A stretch of DNA of 64,000 bases, taken from Streptomyces albus subsp. albus. Lineage in GTDB: Bacteria > Actinomycetota > Actinomycetes > Streptomycetales > Streptomycetaceae. A program made the position numbers and the translations under genes. How positions within the stretch are numbered: position 1 is the first letter of the stretch; each line of letters starts with the position of its first letter. Positions 37,801 to 48,031 of the stretch are shown here, piece after piece. Under the pieces are notes generated by a model. The model had not been told where the DNA came from, made no database searches, and saw nothing but the letters and a program-made list of their open reading frames with translations. The stretch covers positions 72,911-136,910 of the forward strand of contig NZ_JOID01000025.1 in assembly GCF_000719865.1 (NCBI RefSeq). The letters run 5' to 3'.

Positions 37801-40392
37801 GTGCAAAGGCTGCTGGACCGCCTGGAGGACGTATTCGGCGAGATTCCCGCCGAGGCGTTCTTCACGCACAAGACCATCGGCGCGCTGGCCGGGTTCCTGG
37901 CCGACCGCGGGCCCGCGCGGCCGACGGCCCCCCAGGCGGCGCCCGGCCCGGCTCGTCCGGACACCGGAACGCGGACCGCTCCCGCCACGGTCGGCGAGGC
38001 CTCTGCCCGTGGGGACATCGCCGTCGTCGGGGTGAGCGGCCGGTACCCCAAGGCGCCCACGCTGCAGGACTTCTGGACCAATCTGGAGTTCGCCCGCGAC
38101 TGCGTCGTCGAGATCCCGAAGGAGCGATGGGACCCCCGCGACTACGGCTCGCGACCCGGCGCCCGGCGCGGCAAGGGCGAGGGCATGTACTGCACCTGGG
38201 GCGGTTTCCTGCCCGACGTGGACCGCTTCGACGCGGACTTCTTCGGCATCTCGCCGCTGGAGGCCAAACACATGGACCCACAGGAGCGGCTGTTCCTGGA
38301 GACGGCCGCCGCCTGCCTGGAGGACGCCGGGTATGCGCGCGAGCGGCTGCACGACGCCACCGCGGCGGACGGCCGCGCCAGCGTGGGCGTGTTCGTCGGA
38401 GCCACGTTCAACAACTACCAACTGCACCAGGCGGAGTCGTACCGGGACGGGCACTTCACCCCCGTCAACTCTCAGCTGTACTCGATCGCCAACCGGGTCT
38501 CCTACCTCTACAACCTGCGCGGACCGAGCATGTCCGTGGACACCGCCTGCTCGTCCTCGCTGCTCGCCGTGCACCTCGCCTGCGAAAGCATCCGCAGTGG
38601 TGAGTCCGAGATGGCCCTGGCCGGCGGGGTGAACCTCTCGCTGCACCCGAGCAAGTACGTCTCGCTGTGCGCCGGGCAGTTCGCCGCCAGCGACGGTCGG
38701 TGCCGGTCGTTCGGCAAGGACGGCGACGGCTACGTACCGGGCGAGGGCGTCGGCGCGGTGCTGCTGAAGCCGCTGGCGGCGGCGGAGCGGGACGGCGACC
38801 ACATCTACGGCGTCATCAGGGCGACAGCGGTCAACAACGACGGCAGGACCTTCGGCTACAGCGTGCCGAACCCCACGGCGCAGGCCGAGGTGATCGGCCG
38901 GGCACTGGAGAAGGCCGGGGTCGACGCCCGGACCATCAGCTATGTGGAGGCGCACGGCACCGGCACCAAACTCGGCGACCCCGTGGAGGTCGCCGGGCTG
39001 ACGCAGGCGTACGCCAAGGACACCGAGGACACCCAGTTCTGCGCCATCGGTTCCGTCAAGTCCGGCATCGGACACCTGGAGGCGGCGGCCGGCATCGCCC
39101 AACTCACGAAGGTGCTGCTGCAGTTGAAGCACCGGCGGCTGGCGGCATCGCTCACCCACTCAGACGAGCTGAACCCGCACATCGACTTCGAGGCCACCCC
39201 CTTCCGTGTGCAGCGGGTCACGGGCGAGTGGCGGCGGCCCGTCATCACTTCCGGCGACGGCTCGGTGCGCGAGGTGCCCCGGCGAGCCGGGATCAGCTCC
39301 TTCGGCGCCGGGGGCGTCAACGTGCACGCCATCGTCGAGGAGTACACGCCCGCCGCGGCACCCGGCGCGCCGGCGACCCCCGTGATCATGCCGCTCTCGG
39401 CGCGGAGCGCGTCCGCGCTGCAGGCCCGTGCCGCGTCGCTGCGCGCCCACCTCGCCTCGGCGCGGGAACAGCCGGGCGGACTCGGCGCAGTGGCCCACAC
39501 CCTGCAAACGGGGCGGGACGCCCACGAGCACCGGCTCGCCTTCGTGGCGACGGACGCGGAGGACGCGGTGCACACCCTGGACGCCTACCTCCAGGGAACC
39601 GGCAGCGGGGCGCGCTGGTACACCGGCCAGGTCGCCGTGGACGGTACGCGGACCTCGCTCGGGGCCCCGGCCCCCGCTCGGCTTGAGGAGACCGCGCGGG
39701 CCTGGACGCGGGGTGCGGTCGTCGACTGGTCCGCGTACCAGGGCGGAACCCGTCCGACGCGGGTCCCGTTGCCGACGTATCCCTTCGAGGGGGACCGCTT
39801 CTGGACCGGGCGCACGGGATCCGGCACCGGTGCCCTGACCCGGCCACCGCGACAGCGGGAAGAGACGGCGGCGAGCGGGCACCCGGTGCCTTTGCGGCCG
39901 CACGCGTCGGCCGGCTCGGCGCCGGACGCGCCGACCGGGCCCGAAGAACCGGCCGCTGTGCCCCCGCCGGGCACGTCTGCGGTACTGGCCGCACTGGCGG
40001 AGGCGATGGAGTTCGAGCGGGACGACATCCTGACGGCCTTTCTGCGGGAGCGGCTCGCCGAACTGCTCGACTATCCGCCCTCGGAGCTGCCCGACTCGGA
40101 CCGGGGCTTCTTCGACCTGGGGATGGAGTCCGTCATGGTCGAGAAGTTCCGGCTGTCCATCGAGGCCGAACTCGGCGTCTGTGTACCGGACACGGCGATC
40201 TTCGAACACCCCTCGGTCGCGGCGCTCACCGCGCATCTGCGGGAGCTGATCGCCTGGGACGACATCGAGCGGATCGAGCAGCCGGCCGCCCCCGCGTCAG
40301 CGGCGGCCGCGGACGACAGCGCGGAACTCGCGGACGTGGCCGCGCAGTTGCGGCAGGAACTGGTCGAACTCGGCGCGATCGCAAAGCAGTAG
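34840..40392 (+). CDS. PKS3: ECH2-KS-ACP-KS-ACP (1850 aa)
   Basis: A trans-AT PKS from GTG 34840 (overlap with PKS2). Layout: N-terminal helical hairpin 1-30 (DVFAALRSGDLTAEEAESRL); ECH2 domain 50-302 (HKNTFSS, GGTKDGLLAI, GHGIGAGWSMGMFCDF); KS5 348-774 (DTACSSS); ACP6 956-1024 (EIGVDSLAV); KS6 1060-1503 (DTACSSS, HGTGTKLGD, KSGIGHL); ACP7 1727-1800 (DLGMESVMV, Asp replaced by Glu); and a C-terminal helical tail. The in-cis ECH2 faces the beta-branching ACP5 at the end of PKS2, so the branch there is probably decarboxylated by this domain before KS5 accepts the chain. No KR or DH is present, so the keto groups of both modules should remain unless acted on in trans. Confidence 0.92.
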   Translation: MNPQDVFAALRSGDLTAEEAESRLRALLAPATAPEPHDRGVPEPSGDEDGDEDVVRWLHAEPGIALVVMEDRAHKNTFSSALVSGLTRAFAQIEADESVRVVVLTGYDSYFASGGTKDGLLAIQEGRVKFTDLGVYHLPLDCRLPVIAAMQGHGIGAGWSMGMFCDFAVFSSESYYTSNYMKYGFTPGAGATLIFPERFGGALAREILFAGRTYRGSELAERGVPFPVVPRSQVRDTALEFARELAQAPRESLIGLKSLLAESVRGRVAGSLERELDMHERTFVNKREVRDRIQALFGGGASDAPKPVDRTRPTEQKPQTPQTAEMPQTAQSAERRKRGERGEGDSRRAIAVIGMAGQFPMAPDLGAFWDNLVAGRDCVSEVPPSRWPLEAYVDPDPKALGKTYSKWMGTLETADAFDPLFFNISPVEAEHMDPQQRIFLTSSWHCVENAGIAPSALSGTRCGVFVGCGPSEYGQYLMRKGDNPQGFTGAASSILSARIAYLLNLKGPNLAIDTACSSSLVAIAEACDSLLLGNSDLALAGGVSVLSGPSMHVMTSKAGMLSRDGRCKTFDAGADGFVPGEGVGVVLLKRLDDAVRDGDPIRGVIRGWGVNQDGRTNGMTAPSAASQARLERDVYERFGIDPETITMVEAHGTGTKLGDPIEVEALTEAFRTFTDRTGYCSLGSVKSNIGHLLTAAGIAGVLKVLLSLHHGTRAPTLHLETVNEHIALEEGPFYLNTEAEPWDATDGVPRRAAVSSFGFSGTNAHLVIEEYVPEPAPPRRPALEERQRPVLLVLSAKTERQLRSYAARFRDAVTAADTLDLADWAHTTQVARDPLKHRMAVVAASRAELLTALTGFVDGGAPGAWATQPGELSATGALARAADEWLSGGRPDWDQLWGDQRPRRIPLPGYPFADERYWLAEFRDSFGCTAPEPAADRPAVPDGDAASPPPDDATEVLTEELSRLLNIDRQRLSPETAFHEIGVDSLAVQRLLDRLEDVFGEIPAEAFFTHKTIGALAGFLADRGPARPTAPQAAPGPARPDTGTRTAPATVGEASARGDIAVVGVSGRYPKAPTLQDFWTNLEFARDCVVEIPKERWDPRDYGSRPGARRGKGEGMYCTWGGFLPDVDRFDADFFGISPLEAKHMDPQERLFLETAAACLEDAGYARERLHDATAADGRASVGVFVGATFNNYQLHQAESYRDGHFTPVNSQLYSIANRVSYLYNLRGPSMSVDTACSSSLLAVHLACESIRSGESEMALAGGVNLSLHPSKYVSLCAGQFAASDGRCRSFGKDGDGYVPGEGVGAVLLKPLAAAERDGDHIYGVIRATAVNNDGRTFGYSVPNPTAQAEVIGRALEKAGVDARTISYVEAHGTGTKLGDPVEVAGLTQAYAKDTEDTQFCAIGSVKSGIGHLEAAAGIAQLTKVLLQLKHRRLAASLTHSDELNPHIDFEATPFRVQRVTGEWRRPVITSGDGSVREVPRRAGISSFGAGGVNVHAIVEEYTPAAAPGAPATPVIMPLSARSASALQARAASLRAHLASAREQPGGLGAVAHTLQTGRDAHEHRLAFVATDAEDAVHTLDAYLQGTGSGARWYTGQVAVDGTRTSLGAPAPARLEETARAWTRGAVVDWSAYQGGTRPTRVPLPTYPFEGDRFWTGRTGSGTGALTRPPRQREETAASGHPVPLRPHASAGSAPDAPTGPEEPAAVPPPGTSAVLAALAEAMEFERDDILTAFLRERLAELLDYPPSELPDSDRGFFDLGMESVMVEKFRLSIEAELGVCVPDTAIFEHPSVAALTAHLRELIAWDDIERIEQPAAPASAAAADDSAELADVAAQLRQELVELGAIAKQ

Positions 40393-40403
40393 GAGGGGGC
40401 GGC

Positions 40404-43400
40404 ATGACCGTGGAAGTGAAGCCGGACGACTACCAGGCACTCCTGTCGGAGTCGCTGCGCGTCATCAGGAAACTCAGGCAGGAAGGACAGCAGGGCGCGA
40501 GGACGCGCGAGCCCGTGGCCATCGTCGGCATGGGCTGCCGGTTCCCCGGCGGCAGCAGTACGCCCGAGGCGTACTGGGAGTTCCTCAGCGGCGGCGGTGA
40601 CGGTGTCGTCGAGGTGCCCGCCGACCGGTGGGACATCGACGAGTTGTACGACCCCGAGCCGGGCAAGCCGGGCAAGGTCTACCTCCGCGAGGGCGGATTC
40701 CTTCAGGAGGACATCCGCGGATTCGACGCGCACTTCTTCGGGATCTCGCCCGTCGAGGCAGCCGAGATGGACCCCCAGCAGCGGCTGCTCCTGGAGGTGA
40801 CCTGGGAGGCGCTGGAACGGGCGGGGATTCCCGCCGACGGTCTCAGGGGCACCAGGACCGGGGTGTTCGTCGGTGTGATCGGCTCCGAGTACGCCGGCCT
40901 GCCGCGGGCCGAGCAGTACGGCAACCCCTACACGCTGACCGGCGCGATGTCCTCCATCATGTCCGGCCGCGTCTCCTACGTCCTCGGTACCCAGGGACCG
41001 TCGCTCTCGGTCGACACCGCCTGTTCGTCCTCGCTCGTCGCCGTCCATCTCGCCTGCGAGAGCCTGCTCAGGGGAGAGTCGGACACGGCTCTCGCCGGTG
41101 GCGTCAACCTGCTTGTGTCGCCCACCGGCTTCGCTTCGCTGTGCGACCTGGGCGCCCTGTCCAAGGACGGGCGGTGCAAGTCCTTCGACGCGAGCGGGGA
41201 CGGCTACGGCCGGGGTGAGGGCTGCGGCGTCGTCGTGCTCAAGCGCCTGTCCGACGCCCAGCGGGACGGCGACCCGGTCCTGGCCGTCATCAGGGCCAGC
41301 GGTGTCAACCAGGACGGCCCCGGCAGCGGCCTGACGGTGCCCAACGGTTCGGCACAGCGCGACCTGATCCGCCGGACGCTCACCGAGGCCGCCGTGTCCC
41401 CGGCCGAGATCGGCTACTTCGAGGCGCACGGCACCGGGACGGCACTGGGTGACCCGATCGAGTTCCAGGCGATCAAGGACGTGTTCGCGGGCGACCCGTC
41501 GCGCCGACAGCCACTGCGCATCGGCTCGGTGAAGAGCAACATCGGGCATCTGGAGGCCGCGGCCGGTGTGGCGGGCCTCATCAAGCTCGTGCTGTGTCTG
41601 CAGCACGGCAGGATCCCGCCCAATCTGCACCTGAACACGGTCAACCCCAAGATCCGGCTGGCCGACGTGCCCGCGGTGGTGCCCCACGACTGCGAGGAGT
41701 GGCCCGTGGGCGGGGGCCCCCGCACCGCCGCCATCAGCTCCTACGGCTTCAGCGGCACCAACGCCCACGCGATCGTCGCCGAGGCACCGCGACCGGAACG
41801 GGCCGCGCCCGGTGCGGAGCACGGTGAACGCCCCGTGCACGTCCTGGCGCTCTCGGCACGGAGCAAGGGCGCACTGCGGGACCTCGCCGACGCGTACGTG
41901 AACCACCTCGCCGGTGGCGACCTCCCGGCGCTCGGCGATCTCTGCCACACCGCGAACACGGGACGCAGCCACTGGACGCACCGCCTCGCCGTGGCCGCCG
42001 CCGACCCCGCCCAGTTGCGGCGGCAGTTGAGGGAGTGGACCCCTCCTCCCGCGTCCGGCGCACGCTCCGGTACCGGCCCCCGAGTGGCCTTCGTGTACGA
42101 GGGACGCTACGACGACCGGCTCGCCAGGGAGCTGTACGCGACGCAGCCGGTGTTCCGGGACGCGATGCGGGCCTGCGACGAGGCGGTCCGCGCCCGGGGC
42201 GGAGCGGGGATCGTCGACGGCCTCTCCGGCACGGCCGAGCGGACCCCGCCCGCGGCCGACCCGCGCCACCACGCCGTCGCGGCGTTCTGCCTGGAGTACG
42301 CGCTGGACCGGATGTGGGCGTCCTGGGGCGTGCGCCCGCAGGCGGTCGTGGGCCGAGGCAGCGGTCAGTACGCCGCCGCCTGCGGAGCCGGGGTCATGGA
42401 CCTGCACACGGCGCTGGCGTTCCTGCTGCCGGGGAAGGCACCGGCTGCCCCCGACGCCGTGCGGCTGCGCCCGCCCACGGCCCGGGTGTTCTCCGCGGCG
42501 ACGGGCGGCGCGGTGGGCCGCGCGGACCTGCTCGACTCCGCCTACTGGGCGGACGTCGACATGGCCCCGGCCGAGCCGCTCGGGCCCGTCGTGCAACGGC
42601 TCGCGGCCGATTACGACCCTTGCGTGAGGGTGGCGCCGCTCGCCGACGACGCCCGGGCGGATGCGTCTGCGGCAGCCGGTCCGCGGCAGCCGGACGCCGC
42701 CTCGCAGGCGGGCGCCTGGCCTCGACTCGCGCGGACGCTCGGCGCGCTCTACGAGGCCGGGGTGTCCGTCGACTGGGCCGGTTTCGACAGCGGCCGCGAC
42801 CACCGGAAGGTGCTGCTGCCGACCTACCCCTTCCAGCGCAAACCCTTCTGGACGCGGGAAGCACCGCCCGGGGCGGTCGCGCCGCGGCCGACCGCGGCGC
42901 GCGCAGAACTGACGGGACAGGTTCTCGACACGCCGCTGAGCCTCGACGCCGACCAGGTCGGCTTCGACGTGCCGCTGTCCGCGGTGCCCGACGTGCGCGC
43001 CACGCAGGGAGTGCTGCACGTCGGCCACTACCTGGAGCTGGTGACGCGCGCACTGCGGCTGACCGGTGACCACGGGCCCCTCACCGTCCGGTCCCTCCGC
43101 TTCCTCAGCGCCCTGATGCTGCGCGAGGACCGGGACAACCGCCTGGTGGTCACGGTGACGGACGGGCCGGACGACGGACCGGGCTTCACCGTCCACAGCC
43201 GAGGCGACCACCGCAGGGAGTGGACGCGGCACGCCGAGGGCACGCTGGCCCCCGCCGCGGACCGGCCCGAGCGCGCGGCACAAACCCCCGCACCGCAGGA
43301 CGGGCCGCTCACCCACGGCTTCCACGGGCCGACGGCGGGAGCCGACTTCTACCGTCGGGCCGCGGCCGAGCGACGCCTCGACCTGGGCCAGGACGTGCGG

Positions 43401-44948
43401 TGGCTGTCCGAGGTATGGACGCGGGAGGGAGCGGCACTGGCCCAGCTCGCCCCGCCGGAAGGCCTGGACACCTCGGGCACCCCCCTGCTGGGCTGCCATC
43501 CCGGCGTCTTCGATGCGTGCGCCCAGCTCTTCCACGCCGCGCTGCCCGCGTCCGTCCCCACCGGCCTGAAGTTCATGGTCACCGAGTGGCGCGAGATCCT
43601 CCTCGGAGGGGACGCCCCGAGCAGCGGTGACCTCTGGTGCCGGGTCACGGTCGAGACGTACGACCCGGACACCGCCGAACTGCACGGTTCACTCGCCCTC
43701 TTCGACGGGCGGGGCAAGATCGTGGCGAGCGTGCGCGACGTCACGATGAAGGGCATCGGAGCCGAGCACGACCAGCTCTTCCGGGAGCTGGCCGACCGTG
43801 GTGCAAACGAGGGCCGGGAGGCCGAACCCACCGAGATCCTGCTGGAGTTGGCGGGGACGGCCACCGATCGGCGCGCGGCCGTCCTGGAGGAACACCTGCG
43901 CGGCCGGTTCGCCGAGCTGCTGCACATGGACCGTGCGGAACTGGACCCGCAGGAGCGCCTCTCCGACCTGGGGATGGACTCCTTGGTCGGAGTCAAGGCG
44001 AAAGCGTGCATCGAGCAGGACCTGCGGACGCGACTGCCGATCGAGACCTTGATCGAGGGGCCTTCCGTGCGGGAACTCACCGCCGTCGTACTGCCCGGAG
44101 TGGAGCTCGCGACGATCCGGCCGACCCCGGCCGGCCCGCGCGGCGGCCTCCCGGCGGCCCGCTGGATCGAGCACCGCACCCCCAACCCCCGGGCGCGGCT
44201 GAAGTTGTTCTGCCTGCCGTACGGCAGCGGCGGTGGAGCCTCGGTCTACCGGGGCTGGCAGGCGCTGCTCCCGGACGACGTGGAGGTCTGCCCCGTTCAG
44301 CTGCCGGGCAAGGAGAGCCGGATCAAGGAGCGAGCCTTCGAGGACGCCGAGTCCGCGGTCGACGCCCTGTACGAGGCGCTGCTGCCCGAACTCGACCGTC
44401 CCTACGCCTTCTACGGGCACAGCATGGGCGCACTCCTGGCCTACCGGCTCGCCCACCGGCTGTGGCGGAGGCACGAGACCAAGCCGGAGCACCTCGTCGT
44501 GGGCGCGTACTCGGCGCCCAGCGTGCAGCCGAACCCCTTGGTGGCCTTCACCCGCGAGAAGTTCGCCGCGATCGGGTACGACGACATCCCCTGCCCGGCC
44601 GACCTGGCCACCGCGACATCCGACGAACGCGCGGCCATTCAGGGCGTGCTCACCTCCGAGGCCGACCTCAGCGAAGAGTTGGCGCGGGCCCTGCTGCCGA
44701 CCCGGCTCGCGGAACTGAAGCTGGTGCGCGACTACCGGGAGCCCGACGAGCCCGGCTTCGACATTCCGGTCACCGCGGTGCACGGGTTGCGCGACGACAA
44801 AGTGACCGAGGCCGACATGGCCGCATGGCAGAAGGTGACCAGCGGCGCCTTCGCCCTGCACGTGGTCTCCGGCGACCACCTCTTCCTGCGCGCCGACCGG
44901 GACCAGCACCTGCTGCTCCGGCACATCGCGGGCGCCCTGACCGCCTGA
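40404..44948 (+). CDS. PKS4: KS-AT*-DH*-ACP-TE, terminal module (1514 aa)
   Basis: Start ATG 40404 has AGGAGGGG at 40391-40398. Layout: N-terminal coiled-coil ([19 protein letters not shown]); KS7 35-460; a shrunken AT-like region 560-745; DH-like 835-1120; ACP8 1158-1232 (LGMDSLVGV); thioesterase 1265-1513 with Ser1340 in GHSMGA. The AT relic reads GRGSGQ where GHSxGE is expected, with the nucleophile replaced by Gly652, so loading must come from the trans-AT. The DH-like domain lacks the first His (DVRATQG) but keeps [12 protein letters not shown] and coiled-coil style resemble cis-AT modular PKSs, suggesting a different origin from PKS1-3. The TE resembles RifR-type thioesterases. It should release the finished chain as acid or lactone. 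Confidence 0.9.
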   Translation: MTVEVKPDDYQALLSESLRVIRKLRQEGQQGARTREPVAIVGMGCRFPGGSSTPEAYWEFLSGGGDGVVEVPADRWDIDELYDPEPGKPGKVYLREGGFLQEDIRGFDAHFFGISPVEAAEMDPQQRLLLEVTWEALERAGIPADGLRGTRTGVFVGVIGSEYAGLPRAEQYGNPYTLTGAMSSIMSGRVSYVLGTQGPSLSVDTACSSSLVAVHLACESLLRGESDTALAGGVNLLVSPTGFASLCDLGALSKDGRCKSFDASGDGYGRGEGCGVVVLKRLSDAQRDGDPVLAVIRASGVNQDGPGSGLTVPNGSAQRDLIRRTLTEAAVSPAEIGYFEAHGTGTALGDPIEFQAIKDVFAGDPSRRQPLRIGSVKSNIGHLEAAAGVAGLIKLVLCLQHGRIPPNLHLNTVNPKIRLADVPAVVPHDCEEWPVGGGPRTAAISSYGFSGTNAHAIVAEAPRPERAAPGAEHGERPVHVLALSARSKGALRDLADAYVNHLAGGDLPALGDLCHTANTGRSHWTHRLAVAAADPAQLRRQLREWTPPPASGARSGTGPRVAFVYEGRYDDRLARELYATQPVFRDAMRACDEAVRARGGAGIVDGLSGTAERTPPAADPRHHAVAAFCLEYALDRMWASWGVRPQAVVGRGSGQYAAACGAGVMDLHTALAFLLPGKAPAAPDAVRLRPPTARVFSAATGGAVGRADLLDSAYWADVDMAPAEPLGPVVQRLAADYDPCVRVAPLADDARADASAAAGPRQPDAASQAGAWPRLARTLGALYEAGVSVDWAGFDSGRDHRKVLLPTYPFQRKPFWTREAPPGAVAPRPTAARAELTGQVLDTPLSLDADQVGFDVPLSAVPDVRATQGVLHVGHYLELVTRALRLTGDHGPLTVRSLRFLSALMLREDRDNRLVVTVTDGPDDGPGFTVHSRGDHRREWTRHAEGTLAPAADRPERAAQTPAPQDGPLTHGFHGPTAGADFYRRAAAERRLDLGQDVRWLSEVWTREGAALAQLAPPEGLDTSGTPLLGCHPGVFDACAQLFHAALPASVPTGLKFMVTEWREILLGGDAPSSGDLWCRVTVETYDPDTAELHGSLALFDGRGKIVASVRDVTMKGIGAEHDQLFRELADRGANEGREAEPTEILLELAGTATDRRAAVLEEHLRGRFAELLHMDRAELDPQERLSDLGMDSLVGVKAKACIEQDLRTRLPIETLIEGPSVRELTAVVLPGVELATIRPTPAGPRGGLPAARWIEHRTPNPRARLKLFCLPYGSGGGASVYRGWQALLPDDVEVCPVQLPGKESRIKERAFEDAESAVDALYEALLPELDRPYAFYGHSMGALLAYRLAHRLWRRHETKPEHLVVGAYSAPSVQPNPLVAFTREKFAAIGYDDIPCPADLATATSDERAAIQGVLTSEADLSEELARALLPTRLAELKLVRDYREPDEPGFDIPVTAVHGLRDDKVTEADMAAWQKVTSGAFALHVVSGDHLFLRADRDQHLLLRHIAGALTA

Positions 44949-44996
44949 GCGGTCCTCCGTCCGATCCATGAGCCACGGCACCACAAGGAGAAGCAA

Positions 44997-45785
44997 ATGA
45001 AGCGACGGCATCTGTTCGAGTTCGAGGACCTCAAGTGGTTTCCCGACGTGTTCCGGCGGGGCACCACGGACTTTCTCTCGTTCGTCTTTTCCAAGACCAA
45101 CAGGTACGCGCCCGTCGTGCCGTTGATCGCGGAAGCGGTGGACGACCAGGACCCGGTGCGGATCGTGGACCTGTGCTCCGGCGGCAGCGGCGGCATAGCC
45201 AACCTGCAACGGGACCTGTCCGCACTGCTCGACAAGAAGGTGACGGTCACCCTCAGCGACAAGTACCCGAACCTGGAGGCATTTCAGAAGATCAAGGAGA
45301 TGTGCGAGGGCATCGAGTACGAGACCGAGTCGGTCGATGCCACGGACGTGCCCGAACGGCTCGAAGGTTTCCGCACCATCTTCACGGCGTTCCACCATTT
45401 CAAGCCGGACATGGCACAGGCGATCCTGCAGGACGCGGTGGACAAGAAGGTGCCCATCGGTGTCTTCGAACTCGGCAACAAGGGCCCCAAGGCCATTGCC
45501 AAACTCATCGTCACCGTGCCGATCGGCCTGCTCCTCGTGACGCCTTTCCTGAGGCCCCGGAGGGCTTCCCGGTTCCTTTTCACGTATCTGCTTCCGGTGA
45601 TTCCCCTCGCCACGATCTGGGACGGGGTCGTGTCCATTCTCCGGGTGTACACGCCGGACCAGTTGCGCGAACTCACGGCGAACATCGACGCGGTGGACTA
45701 CGAGTGGAAGATCGGCACCGCGGTGCACGCGGAAGGCGTCGGCAAGGGCGAGGTCCTCTATCTCATCGGCGCACCGGTCAAGTAG
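44997..45785 (+). CDS. SAM-dependent methyltransferase with hydrophobic segments
   Basis: A 262-residue protein; AAGGAG precedes ATG 44997. The nucleotide-binding motif appears as RIVDLCSGGSGG (about residues 54-65), followed by TLSDKYPN where the SAM-ribose acidic residue sits and FTAFHHF further on. Two hydrophobic stretches (about residues 175-190 and 200-220) could attach it to the membrane or form a substrate pocket. Position between the TE-bearing PKS and the acyl ligase suggests an O- or C-methylation of the starter or the released product. The target cannot be read from sequence. Confidence 0.75.
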   Translation: MKRRHLFEFEDLKWFPDVFRRGTTDFLSFVFSKTNRYAPVVPLIAEAVDDQDPVRIVDLCSGGSGGIANLQRDLSALLDKKVTVTLSDKYPNLEAFQKIKEMCEGIEYETESVDATDVPERLEGFRTIFTAFHHFKPDMAQAILQDAVDKKVPIGVFELGNKGPKAIAKLIVTVPIGLLLVTPFLRPRRASRFLFTYLLPVIPLATIWDGVVSILRVYTPDQLRELTANIDAVDYEWKIGTAVHAEGVGKGEVLYLIGAPVK

Positions 45786-45788
45786 CCC

Positions 45789-47192
45789 ATGGACTTCTTC
45801 GAGGAACTGCACCGGCACGGGGACCGGACGGCGGTGGTCGACGACGACGACCGCCGGTTCTCGTTCCGTGAACTGCACGAGTTGGCGCACGAGTTCGGCG
45901 ACAGACTGCCCCGGGGCGAACGGGCGCTGATCCTGTTGCGGACGCGGAACAGCATCGAGTCGCTGATCGGATACCTGGGCGGTGTCGCGAGCGGCCACGT
46001 GGTGCTGCCGGTCGATCACAGCCTCGACCCGGCCCTGGTCACCCGGCTCATGGACGCCTACCGGCCCGAGTATGTGTGGGGAGCGGGGCAGGCGGCGGAT
46101 CCCGCGCTGTTCTCCATCGGCGACTACACCCTGGCGCCGACCCGCTACGGGCCGGGGGGGCCGCTCCACCCAGACCTGAGCGCCGTGCTGCTCACATCGG
46201 GCTCGACCGGCTCCCCCAAGGGGGTGCGGCTGACCCGCGCGAACATCACGGCCAACGCCCGCTCCATCGCCGAGTACCTCGAACTCGACGCCACGGAACG
46301 GCCCGTGACCAGCCTTCCCATGAGCTATTCCTACGGCCTGTCGGTCATCACCAGTCATCTGCACGTCGGCGCCACCCTGCTGCTCACCGGCGAGTCCCTG
46401 GTGCGCGGCGAGTTCTGGAACTACTGCCGCAGGCACGAAGCGACGTCGTTCTCCGGGGTCCCCTACACGTACGAGATGCTGGACACGCTGCGCTTCCCGT
46501 CCGTCGAACTGCCCAGCCTGCGGTACTTCACACAAGCCGGCGGCCGACTGCCCACCGAGCGGGTCGAACGGTACGCCGCGGAGGCGGACCGCAGAGGCGT
46601 CCGCTTCTACGTGATGTACGGGCAGACGGAGGCGACGGCCCGCATGGCCTATCTGCCGCCCGAACTGCTGTCGGCCAAGCCCGGCAGCATCGGGCGGGCC
46701 GTGCCCGGCGGCACGCTGTACCTCAAGGACGAGCAGGGAGCGAGGATCGCTGCCGCGGGACGGACCGGCCGGCTCCACTACGAAGGCCCGAACGTGATGC
46801 AGGGTCACGCGAACGGACGGGGCGACCTGGCCCACGGGGACCAGCTCGGCGGCGTGCTCGACACCGGCGACCTCGCCTACGTCGACGAGGACGGCTGCTA
46901 CTACATCGCCGGCCGGAGCGGCCGCTTCGTGAAGCTGTCCGGCGTCCGCTACGACCTCGACGAACTGGAGCAGGGCCTCACACGCAGCGGTATCACCTGC
47001 GCCTGCGGCGGCAGCGACGAAGAACTGGCGGTCGCCGTCGAGGACGCCGCGCTGGCGCGGCTGGCGAAGCAGACGCTGCGCCGGACCTTCCGGGTGGACC
47101 CCACGCAGGTACGGATCGTGGTGGTGCCGCGGATCAGCCGGACGGCCAGCGGAAAGATCGCCTACGCCAAGACATTCGAGAACGGGGAGTGA
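45789..47192 (+). CDS. AMP-forming acyl ligase (ANL superfamily), probable starter activator
   Basis: A 467-residue adenylating enzyme, start ATG 45789 three bases after the previous stop. ANL core motifs are intact: LTSGSTGSPKGV (about 135-147), YGQTEAT (about 278), DTGDLAYVDEDG and the C-terminal catalytic Lys in ISRTASGKIAY. It is a little shorter than most family members (500-550). The neighbours include a discrete ACP (48032) and two methyltransferases. It most likely activates a carboxylic acid and loads it on that ACP as the PKS starter. The acid is not predictable from what I can see, and a CoA-ligase role is the alternative. Confidence 0.85.
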   Translation: MDFFEELHRHGDRTAVVDDDDRRFSFRELHELAHEFGDRLPRGERALILLRTRNSIESLIGYLGGVASGHVVLPVDHSLDPALVTRLMDAYRPEYVWGAGQAADPALFSIGDYTLAPTRYGPGGPLHPDLSAVLLTSGSTGSPKGVRLTRANITANARSIAEYLELDATERPVTSLPMSYSYGLSVITSHLHVGATLLLTGESLVRGEFWNYCRRHEATSFSGVPYTYEMLDTLRFPSVELPSLRYFTQAGGRLPTERVERYAAEADRRGVRFYVMYGQTEATARMAYLPPELLSAKPGSIGRAVPGGTLYLKDEQGARIAAAGRTGRLHYEGPNVMQGHANGRGDLAHGDQLGGVLDTGDLAYVDEDGCYYIAGRSGRFVKLSGVRYDLDELEQGLTRSGITCACGGSDEELAVAVEDAALARLAKQTLRRTFRVDPTQVRIVVVPRISRTASGKIAYAKTFENGE

Positions 47193-47197
47193 AGACG

Positions 47198-47974
47198 GTG
47201 AGCACCCATCGTGCGGTCATCGAGCAGTTCAACGAAGGAGCGGAGCATTTCGACAGCTGGTCGGTGACCAAGGACGAGCGCATGCTCCGCGGGCTCGCCG
47301 AGTTCTGTGAACTGTCCGCGGGCGACGATCTGTTGGACCTGGCCTGCGGCACCGGAGCCCTGGCCCTGTACGGCGCGCGACGGGTCCGCTCCGTCACCGG
47401 CGTGGACATCTCGGAGGGGATGATCACGGTCGCCCGCCGCAACGCGGCCGAACGCGGCCTGGCGAACACCTCGTTCGTGTGCCGCAACGTGGAGCGGCTC
47501 GACCTGGAGGCCGACCGGTTCTCGGTCGTCGTGTCCCGGTCGGCCTTCCACCACATGGCGCGCCACCGGGAGGTCTTCGCCGGGATGGTGCGCTGCTGCC
47601 GCCCCGGCGGACGACTGTGCATCCAGGACGTCATGGCGTACGGAGACGAGAAGAAGGACCGCTATTTCGAAGAGATGGAGCGGCTCATCGACCGCAGCCA
47701 CCACCTCACGTACGGGAAGCGGGAGTTCTTCGAACTCTTCAAGGGCAACGGCGTCAAGGTGACCGGTCTCTTCGAGTCCGAGTCCCTGCTCGACTTCCAC
47801 GACTACGTGGAACACGTCGCACAGACCGAGGACAGTCGCATGGCGATCGGCCGCCTCCTCACCGCCGGTCTCGCGGACTCGGACATCGCCACCGAATTCA
47901 CCGAGCACGACGGCCGGTTGATGTGGCGCCGCAAGGTCTGCACCATTCGGGGACGCAAGGCGGACCGGACCTGA
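47198..47974 (+). CDS. class I SAM-dependent methyltransferase (UbiE/COQ5-like)
   Basis: A 258-residue protein. GTG 47198 is chosen for a GGGGAG eight bases upstream; GTG 47189, which overlaps the ligase stop, is an alternative. The SAM motif LLDLACGTGALALYGA is at about residues 45-60, followed by VTGVDISEGMI and a later SRSAFHHM. The fold and length fit small-molecule O- or C-methyltransferases of secondary metabolism. It lies in the ligase-ACP block, so methylation of the starter unit is one possibility, and tailoring of the product is equally possible. Confidence 0.85.
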   Translation: MSTHRAVIEQFNEGAEHFDSWSVTKDERMLRGLAEFCELSAGDDLLDLACGTGALALYGARRVRSVTGVDISEGMITVARRNAAERGLANTSFVCRNVERLDLEADRFSVVVSRSAFHHMARHREVFAGMVRCCRPGGRLCIQDVMAYGDEKKDRYFEEMERLIDRSHHLTYGKREFFELFKGNGVKVTGLFESESLLDFHDYVEHVAQTEDSRMAIGRLLTAGLADSDIATEFTEHDGRLMWRRKVCTIRGRKADRT

Positions 47975-48031
47975 TCCGCTTCCGTACACCGCACACAAGA
48001 ATCAACTTTCACACGTAAGGACGCCGACGCG

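Noticed and set aside
34678..39159. 1493-codon minus-strand open frame opposite PKS3
   Set aside because: Reverse-strand artefact of PKS codon use; composition is biased and the plus strand holds clear KS, ACP and ECH domains.
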